Assembly: GCA_002256705.1 (NCBI GenBank) | Contig: NQJI01000113.1 | Location: 1 to 6,932 of the forward strand | Source of the DNA: Methylococcaceae bacterium NSM2-1 | GTDB lineage: Bacteria > Pseudomonadota > Gammaproteobacteria > Methylococcales > Methylomonadaceae | Length of the DNA stretch: 6,932 nt | Direction of reading: 5' to 3' | Shown here: in pieces, positions 1 to 6,495 of the stretch | Layout: each line of letters starts with the position of its first letter | Numbering within the stretch: the first letter of the stretch is position 1 | The notes under the pieces: generated by a model | What the model was told of the DNA's origin: nothing | What the model saw: the letters and a program-made list of their open reading frames with translations, nothing else | Databases searched by the model: none | Translations under genes and position numbers: made by a program

Positions 1-1341
1 CAGGCCATTAATGGCCTGATTGTAAAAGTCCGGTAAACTGGGTGCTGCGCCATGCTGTAGATGCTTGCCCTCTTTATCCAGCAACAAAATAGAACACAAC
101 ATTCCAGGATGTAGCGCTTCAACCTGACATGCAAGTTCCTCCAGTAGCTTGGGCAGGGCAATACCCTGATTGATTTGCTGGAGAATTTGATTATGTAATG
201 CCAGCTCATCGGTGCGTTTACGCAACTCTTTTTCTATTGCAATACGCCGGCGATTTTCTTGTTTTATTTTTTGATTGGCGGTATACAGGATCAATGCAAT
301 AAAGCTGAGGAGTATTGCCACACTCGCCGTAACCTTTAGATATTGGCTCAGTTTTTCCTTATCGATTCCTGATTCAGGCATATAAATAAATCCTTGCAGT
401 AAATGATCATTTTCAACCATACCTGCCTGCACAAATGTTTCAGCCATGTGCTGCCAACGCCAGGGATTCATGTGCCCCAATTCCATTAAGTCAGGCAATA
501 TTAATGAATGCATCGCCTCTGCTTCAAATTCAAGATGCTCTCTGGTTTTGGTTACTTTGTATTTATTGAGCAACAGATCAATAATTTCCTGTGAATGAGC
601 CATTGCATAGCGCCAACCATCAAGACTGGCTTCAAGGAATGCTTTTACGCGTTCAGGATGTTGTTTGATTTCATCTTCCGTCGTAAACAGAATATCGCTA
701 TAGAAATCGACACCGTAGTTGCGCGGATTAAGCGTAGTAAATTCAACACCTTGTTGTTTCAGATAATACGGTTCATTACTAATATAGGAGTTAAATGCGT
801 CGACTTTGCCATCAATTAAATCCTGGATTTCAAAGCTGCTGGGCATGATATGAATGTCTTTTATATCAAGGTTCTCATTGTTGAACATGGCAATAAAATC
901 GGCATCCACATAGCGTCCGAGCATCATCACTTTTTTCCCGATTAAATCATCGGGTGAAAGAATTTCAGTCTCTTTGCGTGCGAGTAATACGGAAGGAGAA
1001 TGCTGAAATATGACAGCCAGGGCTACCAGTGGTGCGCCACGCAACCGCTCCAGCAGTAACTCGCTATTGGCGACGCCATATTGCGCATGACCTTGCAGCA
1101 CTTCTTTTACCGGCATTTTTTCGGGTGTGCCATTGTGAATAATCACATCCAGCCCCGCTTTTTTGTAATAACCTTTTTCCAAAGCGGCATAGTATCCGGC
1201 AAATTGAAATTGATGATGCCAACGTAGTTGTAGATGAATAGATTTAGCTGAAACTGAAAAGCACGGGAATAATAAAGCCACTAAAAAGCTGAGCTTGATT
1301 CTTATTATTATGGAATTACGCAAATCCAAGTTAAATCGCAT
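1..1341 (-). CDS. NMT1/THI5-like periplasmic binding domain fused to membrane sensor with GAF domain (partial, 3' end outside window)
   Basis: The frame is open from the ATG at 1341 to the left edge, giving 447 residues with no stop, so the C-terminus is missing. Residues 1-32 look like a signal peptide (basic start, hydrophobic core, SVSA before K33). Residues 35-310 resemble an NMT1/THI5-like solute-binding domain, with the typical opening LQLRWHHQFQFAGYYAALEKGYY followed by KAGLDV. Residues 335-354 are a hydrophobic membrane helix, 356-390 a charged coiled-coil linker, and 396-447 the beginning of a GAF domain (LLLDKEG and GAAPSLPDFY motifs). Proteins of this build are known to continue into PAS, GGDEF/EAL or histidine-kinase modules; which one follows here cannot be seen. 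The inferred role is sensing a small periplasmic ligand, possibly a pyrimidine- or nitrile-like compound as in other NMT1 proteins, and signalling inside the cell. The start is the first ATG after an in-frame stop; the Shine-Dalgarno is weak. No ABC permease or ATPase gene lies alongside, which favours sensing over transport. Confidence 0.88.
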   Translation of the reverse strand, partial: MRFNLDLRNSIIIRIKLSFLVALLFPCFSVSAKSIHLQLRWHHQFQFAGYYAALEKGYYKKAGLDVIIHNGTPEKMPVKEVLQGHAQYGVANSELLLERLRGAPLVALAVIFQHSPSVLLARKETEILSPDDLIGKKVMMLGRYVDADFIAMFNNENLDIKDIHIMPSSFEIQDLIDGKVDAFNSYISNEPYYLKQQGVEFTTLNPRNYGVDFYSDILFTTEDEIKQHPERVKAFLEASLDGWRYAMAHSQEIIDLLLNKYKVTKTREHLEFEAEAMHSLILPDLMELGHMNPWRWQHMAETFVQAGMVENDHLLQGFIYMPESGIDKEKLSQYLKVTASVAILLSFIALILYTANQKIKQENRRRIAIEKELRKRTDELALHNQILQQINQGIALPKLLEELACQVEALHPGMLCSILLLDKEGKHLQHGAAPSLPDFYNQAINGL

Positions 1342-1960
1342 AGTTAAGACTTTATCCAAGAGACGATGGCTAGCAAGTAGAGTGATTACATTTATCTAAA
1401 GAAATAAAAATTGCGCATAGCTAGCTCATTGAGCTGATAGGCTGCCACGCTTTAAGTTCAACAGTCAGTTATTAGACTTTTCATAAGTAAAGGTAAATTT
1501 CGCCGAAGGGTAAAAGGGTATTAGATACGAAAACCGAACAGGCACACATTGCCTCATCGGGAGGTAGAGGCACTAGCAGAGTATTTGAAAAAGCAGTGCA
1601 TAGCCGCAGGACAGGAAAAAATGGCTGAAAACATCGATATCGATGCACAAAAAAGAGCCGAAATGGATCATTTAACAAGCAGCAGAGCTTGAGACGCGGT
1701 TATTGCTTAAGGATGCGTCACTTTCAAAGCTTTACCGAAAACAAAGACTATAAACGACTATATAAGTTATCTCAACAGGATGTGTTTTTAAGTTTTCTGG
1801 CGGTTAAACACCTAGTTTCCGCATTCAGTCAAAATCAATCATTGGTATCGGAGAAGCCAATTTATATAATTGGATTGGGGTAGCTGTGCTTCAAACTTCG
1901 GCAAAGGTATTTTTTAGTCCGGACTACATTATCCATCGCTACTGCCGATAGGCTGTTTTC
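1342..1960. other. Gene-poor stretch before argG, with possible degraded coding remnants
   Basis: No intact gene is convincing in these roughly 620 bases. On the plus strand several short stretches look protein-like but lie in different frames and are cut by stops. Positions 1525-1692 read as an open frame without an early start; it contains EVEALAEYLKKQC followed by a charged helical stretch. Positions 1688-1753 in another frame give ELETRLLLKDASLSKLYR. Positions 1689-1883 in the third frame give a 64-residue frame with no recognisable family. The first stretch vaguely resembles the helix after the cysteine cluster of YkgJ-type zinc/iron-chelating proteins, but no CxxCxxCC motif is present. 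This could be the remains of one or two small genes, or chance. A 13-base palindrome (AGCTCA-T-TGAGCT) sits at 1423-1435. Confidence 0.3.
1525..1692 (+). pseudogene. Possible remnant of a small gene (YkgJ-like helix?)
   Basis: This frame starts just after a stop at 1522-1524, has no ATG until 1621 and ends at a TGA at 1690. The translation from 1561 (EVEALAEYLKKQC, then AENIDIDAQKRAEMDHL) is helix-rich, charged and low in the rare residues expected of random DNA, so it looks like former coding sequence. Resemblance to the EV..LA.YL segment of the YkgJ cysteine-cluster family is only a recollection of pattern. The metal-binding cysteines are absent and the neighbouring frames carry apparent continuations, as expected after frameshifts. 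An alternative is a 23-residue peptide from 1621, preceded by AGGA. Confidence is low. Confidence 0.22.
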
Positions 1961-1963
1961 GGG

Positions 1964-1969
1964 TATAAT
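1964..1969 (+). promoter_or_regulatory. -10 element of the argG promoter
   Basis: A perfect TATAAT sits in the context CGGGTATAATGTCC, 34 bases before the argG start. A weak -35 match (CTGCCG, 1942-1947) lies 16 bases upstream. Transcription would begin near 1976, leaving a leader of about 28 bases. The in-frame ATG at 1968 overlaps this element, which argues against it as the translation start. Confidence 0.6.
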
Positions 1970-2003
1970 GTCCAGTATTTTTAACTCAGAGCACGAAGGC
2001 GTT

Positions 2004-3218
2004 ATGTCAAAAATCAATAAAGTTGTATTGGCTTATTCCGGAGGTTTGGATACTTCCGTTATTCTTAAATGGTTACAGGATGTTTATGCGTGTGAAGTCG
2101 TTACTTTTACGGCCGATTTAGGACAGGGCGAAGAAGTCGAACCTGCACGCGCAAAAGCCAAAGCTGCCGGCATTAAAGATATTTATATTGAAGATTTGCG
2201 GGAAGACTTTGCGCGTGATTATGTTTTTCCAATGTTTCGTGCCAATACGGTTTATGAAGGTGAATATCTGCTGGGTACATCCATTGCCCGCCCCTTGATT
2301 GCCAAGCGCTTGATTGAAATCGCCAACGAAACGGGCGCAACGGCTATTTCCCATGGCGCGACCGGTAAAGGTAATGATCAGGTGCGTTTTGAGTTGGGTG
2401 CTTACGCTTTACGTCCCGATATTCAGGTTATTGCACCTTGGCGTGAATGGGATTTAAACTCCAGGCAAACCCTGCTGGCTTATGCAGAAAAACATGGTAT
2501 TCCTGTAGAAATGAAAAAAGGCAAGACCTCGCCTTATTCCATGGATGCCAATTTACTGCATATCTCCTATGAAGGCCGTATTCTGGAAGATCCCTGGATG
2601 GAACCAGAAGAAGATATGTGGCGCTGGACAGTTTCACCTGAAGCCGCGCCTGATAAGGCGACTTATGTCGAATTGACTTATCGGCAAGGCGATATTGTTG
2701 CGATTGATGATGTGCCTTGTACGCCTGCCACGGTTCTGGAAAAATTGAACAAGGTTGCGGGTGATAATGGTATCGGTCGATTGGATATTGTTGAAAACCG
2801 CTATGTGGGTATGAAATCACGCGGCTGTTATGAGACACCAGCAGGTACCGTGATGCTGAAAGCACACCGTGCAATTGAGTCATTGACTTTGGACAGGGAA
2901 GTGGCACATTTGAAGGATGAGTTAATGCCGCGCTATGCCTCGTTGATCTATAACGGTTATTGGTGGAGTCCTGAGCGCCTTATGTTGCAAACCATGATCG
3001 ATGCTTCACAGGTGTCCGTGAATGGTAAAGTCCGGCTTAAACTTTATAAAGGCAATGTCATTGTCGTTGGCAGGGCTTCTGACACTGACAGCCTGTTTGA
3101 TGAAAGTATTGCCACGTTTGAAGATGATGGCGGCGCCTATAATCAAAAAGACGCCGAGGGTTTTATCAAATTAAACGCTTTGAGAATGCGCATAGCCGCC
3201 GCCAAACGATTGCGTTAA
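2004..3218 (+). CDS. argG: Argininosuccinate synthase
   Basis: ArgG joins citrulline and aspartate using ATP, releasing AMP and pyrophosphate, to give argininosuccinate, the penultimate step of arginine synthesis; it is cytoplasmic. The 404-residue product has the usual length of the roughly 400-residue bacterial type. The ATP-binding PP-loop AYSGGLDTS is at residues 10-18 and the second family signature [13 protein letters not shown] at 118-130. Conserved substrate-site segments such as [18 protein letters not shown] (174-191) and [13 protein letters not shown] (267-279) are intact. The start at 2004 is chosen because homology begins at [14 protein letters not shown] and an AAGG Shine-Dalgarno-like run lies 5-9 bases upstream. 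The frame could extend to an ATG at 1968, but that codon lies within the promoter -10. The gene stands alone: no other arginine gene is adjacent and the next gene has its own promoter. Confidence 0.98.
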   Translation: MSKINKVVLAYSGGLDTSVILKWLQDVYACEVVTFTADLGQGEEVEPARAKAKAAGIKDIYIEDLREDFARDYVFPMFRANTVYEGEYLLGTSIARPLIAKRLIEIANETGATAISHGATGKGNDQVRFELGAYALRPDIQVIAPWREWDLNSRQTLLAYAEKHGIPVEMKKGKTSPYSMDANLLHISYEGRILEDPWMEPEEDMWRWTVSPEAAPDKATYVELTYRQGDIVAIDDVPCTPATVLEKLNKVAGDNGIGRLDIVENRYVGMKSRGCYETPAGTVMLKAHRAIESLTLDREVAHLKDELMPRYASLIYNGYWWSPERLMLQTMIDASQVSVNGKVRLKLYKGNVIVVGRASDTDSLFDESIATFEDDGGAYNQKDAEGFIKLNALRMRIAAAKRLR

Positions 3219-3236
3219 TACGGCCAATAAAAACGC

Positions 3237-3264
3237 AGGACAAATACTATTTAACTTGTATAAT
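3237..3264 (+). promoter_or_regulatory. Predicted promoter for the two-helix membrane protein gene
   Basis: AGGACA (3237-3242, four of six matches to the -35 consensus) is followed after 16 bases by a perfect TATAAT (3259-3264), preceded by TTG. Transcription would begin near 3271, giving a leader of about 70 bases to the ATG at 3343. No terminator is visible between argG and this site, so read-through from argG is also possible. Confidence 0.5.
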
Positions 3265-3342
3265 TATCAATCAGGTAGTTCATAAAAATAATAATATCCG
3301 GCCGGGATGCTTGTCTGTGCCTGGTTTGAGGGGAAGTAAATA

Positions 3343-3918
3343 ATGAGTGATATGTACGAGAAAAAATCAGAGATTGCGGTTCTGCAAAGAATACCTTCGC
3401 ATCAGGGATTGATGAAAGTGAATCGATGGTTAATGGCCATGGTTTTTTTCTTGATGACCGTCATTGTCATTGCCGGCTTTTTCTTCTTTCCTGCTAATGA
3501 CATTACCCGTTATAAAAAATCTGAAGTCAATATTGCTGAAATGAATCCTGTGTTGTCTGCCGAAGTTAATACCTTGAAAGGGCAGTTTGTGGGCTTGGTC
3601 AGTGGTTCGATCGAAAGTAAATTAAGAACACTGGAAGAGAGTGTCCGCCTGGGCACTGTTTCCACTGCATTAGGGACGATTGAAGACTTGAAAAATGACG
3701 TTAAAGTCCTGCGTTCTTACTCGGAGCCCGCTAAACAGGAGAAAGTAGTCATCGATAATAAGCAATTAATGCAGGAAATGTCCGAGTTAAAGCGCCTTAT
3801 CTATGTGACTCTTGCTTCCTGCGGGTTAATGCTGGCAGCCGTTGTCGGCATCTGGTTTAAAAATCGTTATCGCCTGCCTTATAAGGAAGCCATCATCAGG
3901 TATTTAGGTAAGAAATGA
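3343..3918 (+). CDS. Uncharacterised protein with two membrane helices and a coiled-coil middle
   Basis: I do not recognise a named family for this 191-residue protein. Residues 1-27 are polar. A strongly hydrophobic helix spans about 28-49 (MVFFLMTVIVIAGFFFF core), a polar helical region about 55-150, and a second hydrophobic helix about 152-171, followed by a basic tail (KNRYR...YLGKK). The middle has regularly spaced leucines and charged residues (LRTLEESVRLG, TIEDLKNDVKVL, LMQEMSELKRL), suggesting a coiled coil or helical bundle. By the positive-inside rule, both ends are likely cytoplasmic and the middle periplasmic. A clear GAGGGG ribosome-binding site lies at 3328-3333. It has its own promoter and a strong terminator behind it, so it is probably expressed alone. 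Membrane-anchored assembly or sensory adaptor roles are conceivable, but nothing in the sequence fixes one. Confidence 0.85.
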   Translation: MSDMYEKKSEIAVLQRIPSHQGLMKVNRWLMAMVFFLMTVIVIAGFFFFPANDITRYKKSEVNIAEMNPVLSAEVNTLKGQFVGLVSGSIESKLRTLEESVRLGTVSTALGTIEDLKNDVKVLRSYSEPAKQEKVVIDNKQLMQEMSELKRLIYVTLASCGLMLAAVVGIWFKNRYRLPYKEAIIRYLGKK

Positions 3919-3922
3919 CGTA

Positions 3923-3946
3923 GGGGCAATCCCTTGTGGTTGCCCT
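3923..3946 (+). other. Hairpin just after the membrane-protein gene
   Basis: GGGCAATC (3924-3931) pairs with GGTTGCCC (3938-3945), eight pairs including one G-U, with a six-base loop. It begins six bases after the stop codon. No T-tract follows, so it is not a classic terminator by itself. It may protect the 3' end of the message or back up the terminator that follows. Confidence 0.5.
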
Positions 3947-3978
3947 GAAATCCAATTTGTAAACTTTATTTTTGGCAT

Positions 3979-4018
3979 AAAAAAGCCGCCCCAATCATTG
4001 ACTGGGGCGGCTTTTTTT
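3979..4018. terminator. Bidirectional intrinsic terminator between convergent genes
   Basis: A perfect nine-base stem, GCCGCCCCA (3985-3993) with TGGGGCGGC (4003-4011), encloses a nine-base loop. It has six A's on its left and seven T's on its right, so it works as a GC-rich hairpin plus U-tract on both strands. It lies between the membrane-protein gene ending at 3918 and the cytochrome gene ending at 4040, and should stop transcripts from both sides. Confidence 0.95.
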
Positions 4019-4039
4019 GTGCTTGCCTTGTTATTATTT

Positions 4040-4378
4040 TTATTTGCTGCTTATATATTTGTACAATGCATCAATTGCCAATTCTTCGGTATAACCGGCT
4101 TTTTCAACTGCTTTATTCTTCATAATCTCATCAACAGCTTTCGGCATACCGCCTTTGCCTTCTCTCAGAACTTGTTCGAATTTTGCTCTGTCCAGTGTGC
4201 CCGCTTTTATTAAAGCAGGTAACTGTGGATTTGAGGCGATATCGTGGCAAGTACCGCAGCCACGACCAAAAGCACGGTCATAAATTTTTTGACCAATTTC
4301 AAGCTGTTCGTCAGCCAAGGCTGATCCGCTTAAAGCGATTAAAACAATACCTGCTAATGTACCTAGTGATTTTTTCAT
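4040..4378 (-). CDS. Small periplasmic c-type cytochrome, one heme
   Basis: The 112-residue precursor starts with a signal peptide (MKK, then a hydrophobic stretch, SALA before D24), leaving about 89 mature residues exported to the periplasm. One heme c attachment motif, CGTCH, lies at residues 41-45 (Cys41, Cys44, axial His45). Met78 in GKGGMPKA is the probable sixth ligand, as in class I cytochromes c. A C-terminal helix (residues 97-111) matches the usual fold. The expected role is shuttling electrons between periplasmic or membrane redox enzymes; the partner is not evident from the neighbours. A good ribosome-binding site (AGAGAGGT, 4383-4390) precedes the ATG. It lies downstream of cysG on the same strand, separated by 225 bases containing a candidate promoter and a terminator-like hairpin, so it is probably a separate unit. 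Confidence 0.93.
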   Translation of the reverse strand: MKKSLGTLAGIVLIALSGSALADEQLEIGQKIYDRAFGRGCGTCHDIASNPQLPALIKAGTLDRAKFEQVLREGKGGMPKAVDEIMKNKAVEKAGYTEELAIDALYKYISSK

Positions 4379-4401
4379 AGTGACCTCTCTTGGTGTAAAA
4401 A

Positions 4402-4421
4402 AAGAGAACTGCCGTTCTCTT
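4402..4421 (-). terminator. Terminator-like hairpin in the cytochrome c leader
   Basis: Read on the minus strand, AAGAGAAC and GTTCTCTT form a perfect eight-base stem around a GGCA loop, running straight into a seven-T tract (4396-4402 on the complement). This is the form of an intrinsic terminator, though with a modest GC stem. It lies about 23 bases before the cytochrome start codon. It could end the cysG message or, if the cytochrome promoter lies upstream of it, act as a leader attenuator or mRNA-stabilising hairpin. Confidence 0.6.
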
Positions 4422-4460
4422 CGTGGGAAAATGGACTTCGATTAAAATTCAAACCAATAA

Positions 4461-4489
4461 AGAATAGGGAATTTAAGCAAAAAATTCAA
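4461..4489 (-). promoter_or_regulatory. Candidate promoter for the cytochrome c gene
   Basis: On the minus strand, TTGAAT (4489-4484) is followed after exactly 17 bases by TATTCT (4466-4461), a reasonable sigma70-type pair. Transcription would start near 4454, so the leader would contain the hairpin at 4402-4421. The region is AT-rich and chance matches are easy, so confidence is moderate to low. Confidence 0.4.
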
Positions 4490-4559
4490 TCTTTTATTTC
4501 GCTTAAGCCGCATTATCAGTAATATCAATTAACGGAAACTGAACCGAATGCATAATTTT

Positions 4560-4582
4560 GGAGTGTTCTAAAAAACCACTCC
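4560..4582. other. Hairpin beyond the 3' end of cysG
   Basis: GGAGTG (4560-4565) pairs with CACTCC (4577-4582) across an 11-base loop, 22 bases beyond the cysG stop. No T-tract follows on either strand, so it is not a standard intrinsic terminator. It may be a 3'-end protecting hairpin for the cysG message. Confidence 0.35.
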
Positions 4583-4603
4583 GTAGACCCTGCAATCAAT
4601 TAT

Positions 4604-5998
4604 TTAGTCTGCATGACTACTCTGAAACCAGTTGAGCTTATCATGCAGGGTCACTACAGTGCCAATAATAATCAGGGTTGGCGGTTTGATATTCAAACCG
4701 GCAATGATAACCGGTAATGTTTCCAGGGTGCCGGTAATGACTCGCTGATGGGTTGTAGTGCCTTGCTGCACAAGGGCAACAGGCAAATTCTTGGGACTGC
4801 CGTGGGCAATTAAAGACTGACAGATTTTTTCCAGTCCTACCAGTCCCATATAGATAACGATGGTTTGATTGGGTGCAGCAAGTTGTGTCCAGTTTAAATT
4901 AATAGAATTATCTTTCAGGTGACCGGTGACGAAAGTACAGGATTGCGCATGATCTCTATGCGTTAGCGGAATACCTGCATAAGTTGCACAACCTGAAGCA
5001 GCCGTGATTCCGGGCACCACCTGAAAATTGATACCCTGTTGCATTAAAGTTTCAATTTCCTCGCCTCCACGGCCAAAAATGAAAGGATCGCCGCCTTTTA
5101 AGCGCACTACCCTTTTTCCTGCTTTTGCGAGGTCTGCAAGCAGGGTGTTGATGGATTCCTGGGGCAAGGTATGTTTTTCCCGTTGCTTGCCCACATAAAT
5201 TTTTTCCGAATCCCTGCGTGCCAAATCGAGAATCTCTGGCGAAACCAGATGGTCATAGACAACCACATCAGCTTGCTGCATCAATCGTAAGGCACGGAAA
5301 GTCAACAAGTCCGGAGCTCCTGGGCCTGCTCCAACCAGATAGACTTCGCCAAAGCCAATACTGTCTTTTTGTTTGATCAGGGTTTGCTGCAATTGTCGTT
5401 CGGCTTCCTGTTTTTTTCCCGAGAAGACCAGTTCAGCAACAGAACCTTGAAAGATATTTTCCCAGAAAATTCTGCGTTGAGCGGGTTCTTTAATGTGTTG
5501 TTTAACGACAGTTCTAAATTTTTCTGCAAGGCGTGCCAGTTGCCCATAGGCGGGGGGAATTATGCTTTCTATCTTGGCTCTGAGCAATCGGGCTAAAACC
5601 GGGGCAGCTCCTCCAGACGATACCGCTGCAATGATGGGCGAGCGATCAATAATGGCCGGAAAAATAAAGCTGCATAACTCGGGATTATCAACCACATTAA
5701 CTAGAATGTTTTGTTCCTCAGCCGTTTTAGCAACCAATTGATTGGTTTCTTTATTATCTGTCGCCGATACGACCAGTCTGAAGCCACGCAGGTCAGCCGG
5801 GATAAATGATTTTTGCAGCAGATTTAAATGGCACGAGGCCTCCAGGCTTGATACAGCCGGGCTTATCTTTTCGGCTATCACGGTAATTCTTGCGCCGGCA
5901 CGGGCTAACAATTCGATCTTGCGGGCGGCGATTTCACCGGCTCCGACAACAAGGCAATCCTGGTCTTTAAGTTTTACAAAAACGGGAAAATAATCCAT
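4604..5998 (-). CDS. cysG: Siroheme synthase: precorrin-2 dehydrogenase/ferrochelatase plus uroporphyrinogen-III C-methyltransferase
   Basis: CysG converts uroporphyrinogen III to siroheme, the cofactor of assimilatory sulfite and nitrite reductases, by SAM-dependent methylation twice, NAD-dependent oxidation and iron insertion. The 464-residue product has both halves of the fused enzyme. The N-terminal half has the NAD-binding VVGAGEIAARK (17-27), Asp104 in NVVDNPE, which matches the E. coli catalytic Asp104, and Ser128 in AVSSGG, which matches the E. coli phosphorylation site. The methyltransferase half starts at about 216, with VGAGPGAPDLLT (222-233), Asp249 in VYDH, Lys271 in VGKQ, VVRLKGGDPFIFGRGGEE (297-314) and VPGITAASG (328-336), and ends with DKLNWF. 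The start at 5998 is chosen because homology begins at MDYFPVF. An upstream ATG at 6076 would add 26 unrelated residues and run through the promoter. The ribosome-binding site is weak. It is divergent from the TusA-like gene. Confidence 0.97.
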   Translation of the reverse strand: MDYFPVFVKLKDQDCLVVGAGEIAARKIELLARAGARITVIAEKISPAVSSLEASCHLNLLQKSFIPADLRGFRLVVSATDNKETNQLVAKTAEEQNILVNVVDNPELCSFIFPAIIDRSPIIAAVSSGGAAPVLARLLRAKIESIIPPAYGQLARLAEKFRTVVKQHIKEPAQRRIFWENIFQGSVAELVFSGKKQEAERQLQQTLIKQKDSIGFGEVYLVGAGPGAPDLLTFRALRLMQQADVVVYDHLVSPEILDLARRDSEKIYVGKQREKHTLPQESINTLLADLAKAGKRVVRLKGGDPFIFGRGGEEIETLMQQGINFQVVPGITAASGCATYAGIPLTHRDHAQSCTFVTGHLKDNSINLNWTQLAAPNQTIVIYMGLVGLEKICQSLIAHGSPKNLPVALVQQGTTTHQRVITGTLETLPVIIAGLNIKPPTLIIIGTVVTLHDKLNWFQSSHAD

Positions 5999-6034
5999 TT
6001 CGTTACGATGATTCGTAGATTCATTAGGGGATGG

Positions 6035-6041
6035 TATTATA
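6035..6041. promoter_or_regulatory. Overlapping -10 elements of the divergent cysG and TusA-family gene promoters
   Basis: The 77-bp gap between the two divergent starts contains TATTATA. On the minus strand this gives a perfect TATAAT (6041-6036) for cysG, with transcription beginning about 30 bases before its ATG. On the plus strand it gives TATTAT (6035-6040) for the TusA-family gene, with a leader of about 29 bases. Both -35 regions are poor (plus-strand candidate TTCGTA at 6012-6017). If both are used, polymerase cannot occupy both at once. Confidence 0.45.
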
Positions 6042-6075
6042 AGCAATCTACAGTCAAGTCGAGTAACTAAAAACA

Positions 6076-6306
6076 ATGATTGAATTTAGCCTGGAAATTG
6101 ATGCCAGTGGTTTGCTGTGTCCCTTACCGTTGTTGCGTCTAAAAAAAGCATTGATGGGTATGGCCAGCGGCGCTGTGGTCAAAGTCATTGCAACCGATCC
6201 TGCCGCACATTTGGATTTTGGCGTTTATGCCAACCAATCGGGCCATCAAATCATTGAATTGATAAAACATGATGATAAGCAGATTTTTTATATCAGAAAG
6301 AAATAA
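6076..6306 (+). CDS. TusA-family sulfur carrier protein
   Basis: This 76-residue protein has the family hallmarks: a short beta strand, then LDASG-like IDASGLLCPLP with the persulfide-bearing Cys15 in a CPxP motif, the following helix LLRLKKAL, and the later TDPAAHLDF segment. The length matches the family (about 75-80 residues). TusA-type proteins receive sulfur as a cysteine persulfide from a desulfurase or rhodanese and pass it on for tRNA 2-thiouridine, molybdenum cofactor or sulfur oxidation. Which role applies here cannot be told from sequence; the true tusA and related YeeD-like paralogues look alike, so no symbol is given. It is divergent from cysG, suggesting at most a loose sulfur-metabolism link. 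The ATG is supported by family alignment, and the ribosome-binding site is weak (GAG at 6061-6063). Confidence 0.93.
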   Translation: MIEFSLEIDASGLLCPLPLLRLKKALMGMASGAVVKVIATDPAAHLDFGVYANQSGHQIIELIKHDDKQIFYIRKK

Positions 6307-6424
6307 TCAGCCAGTGTTGCGGGCAATACGTGTAACGGGACAAAAATGAAAATTGTTGCTGCAAGCTTGGCCTTTCCTGGGTTTATGTGTACAGTAACGC
6401 TGTTAAGTTATACCCTTAAAGTTT

Positions 6425-6438
6425 GTTAAAATTTTAAC
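6425..6438. promoter_or_regulatory. 14-bp perfect palindrome upstream of glnS
   Basis: GTTAAAATTTTAAC is perfectly self-complementary and lies 58 bases before the glnS start. A second inverted repeat, TTGAA-TTTAT-TTCAA (6455-6469), follows. Both are AT-rich and could be operator sites or chance. TTGAAT at 6455-6460 could act as a -35, but no good -10 is placed correctly, so no promoter is assigned. Confidence 0.3.
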
Positions 6439-6495
6439 CTTCAATCCCTGTCTGTTGAATTTATTTCAATAACACATTCAATACATTAAAAACCC

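Noticed and set aside
1481..1678. A 65-residue minus-strand frame in the gap before argG.
   Set aside because: There is no ribosome-binding site or recognisable motif, and the composition (many Phe, Leu, Pro, Cys) suits an antisense reading of the plus-strand remnant.
1968..2003. A 12-residue N-terminal extension of ArgG from the ATG at 1968.
   Set aside because: That ATG overlaps the TATAAT of the promoter, the extension matches nothing in ArgG proteins, and the ATG at 2004 has a suitable upstream AAGG and the standard N-terminus.
2428..2907. A 159-residue open frame antisense to argG.
   Set aside because: It lies wholly within a certain gene, shows no family motif, and its composition is that of a shadow of the argG codons.
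5999..6076. A 26-residue N-terminal extension of CysG from the ATG at 6076 on the minus strand.
   Set aside because: It would cross the divergent promoter and abut the TusA-family start codon, while family similarity starts exactly at the Met at 5998, matching E. coli numbering for Asp104 and Ser128.
6346..6429. A 27-residue hydrophobic peptide frame (starting MKIVAASLAFPGFMC) between the TusA-family gene and glnS.
   Set aside because: It has only a weak GGGA-like upstream site, is too short to judge by composition, and ends within the AT-rich palindrome. Conservation would be needed to support it.
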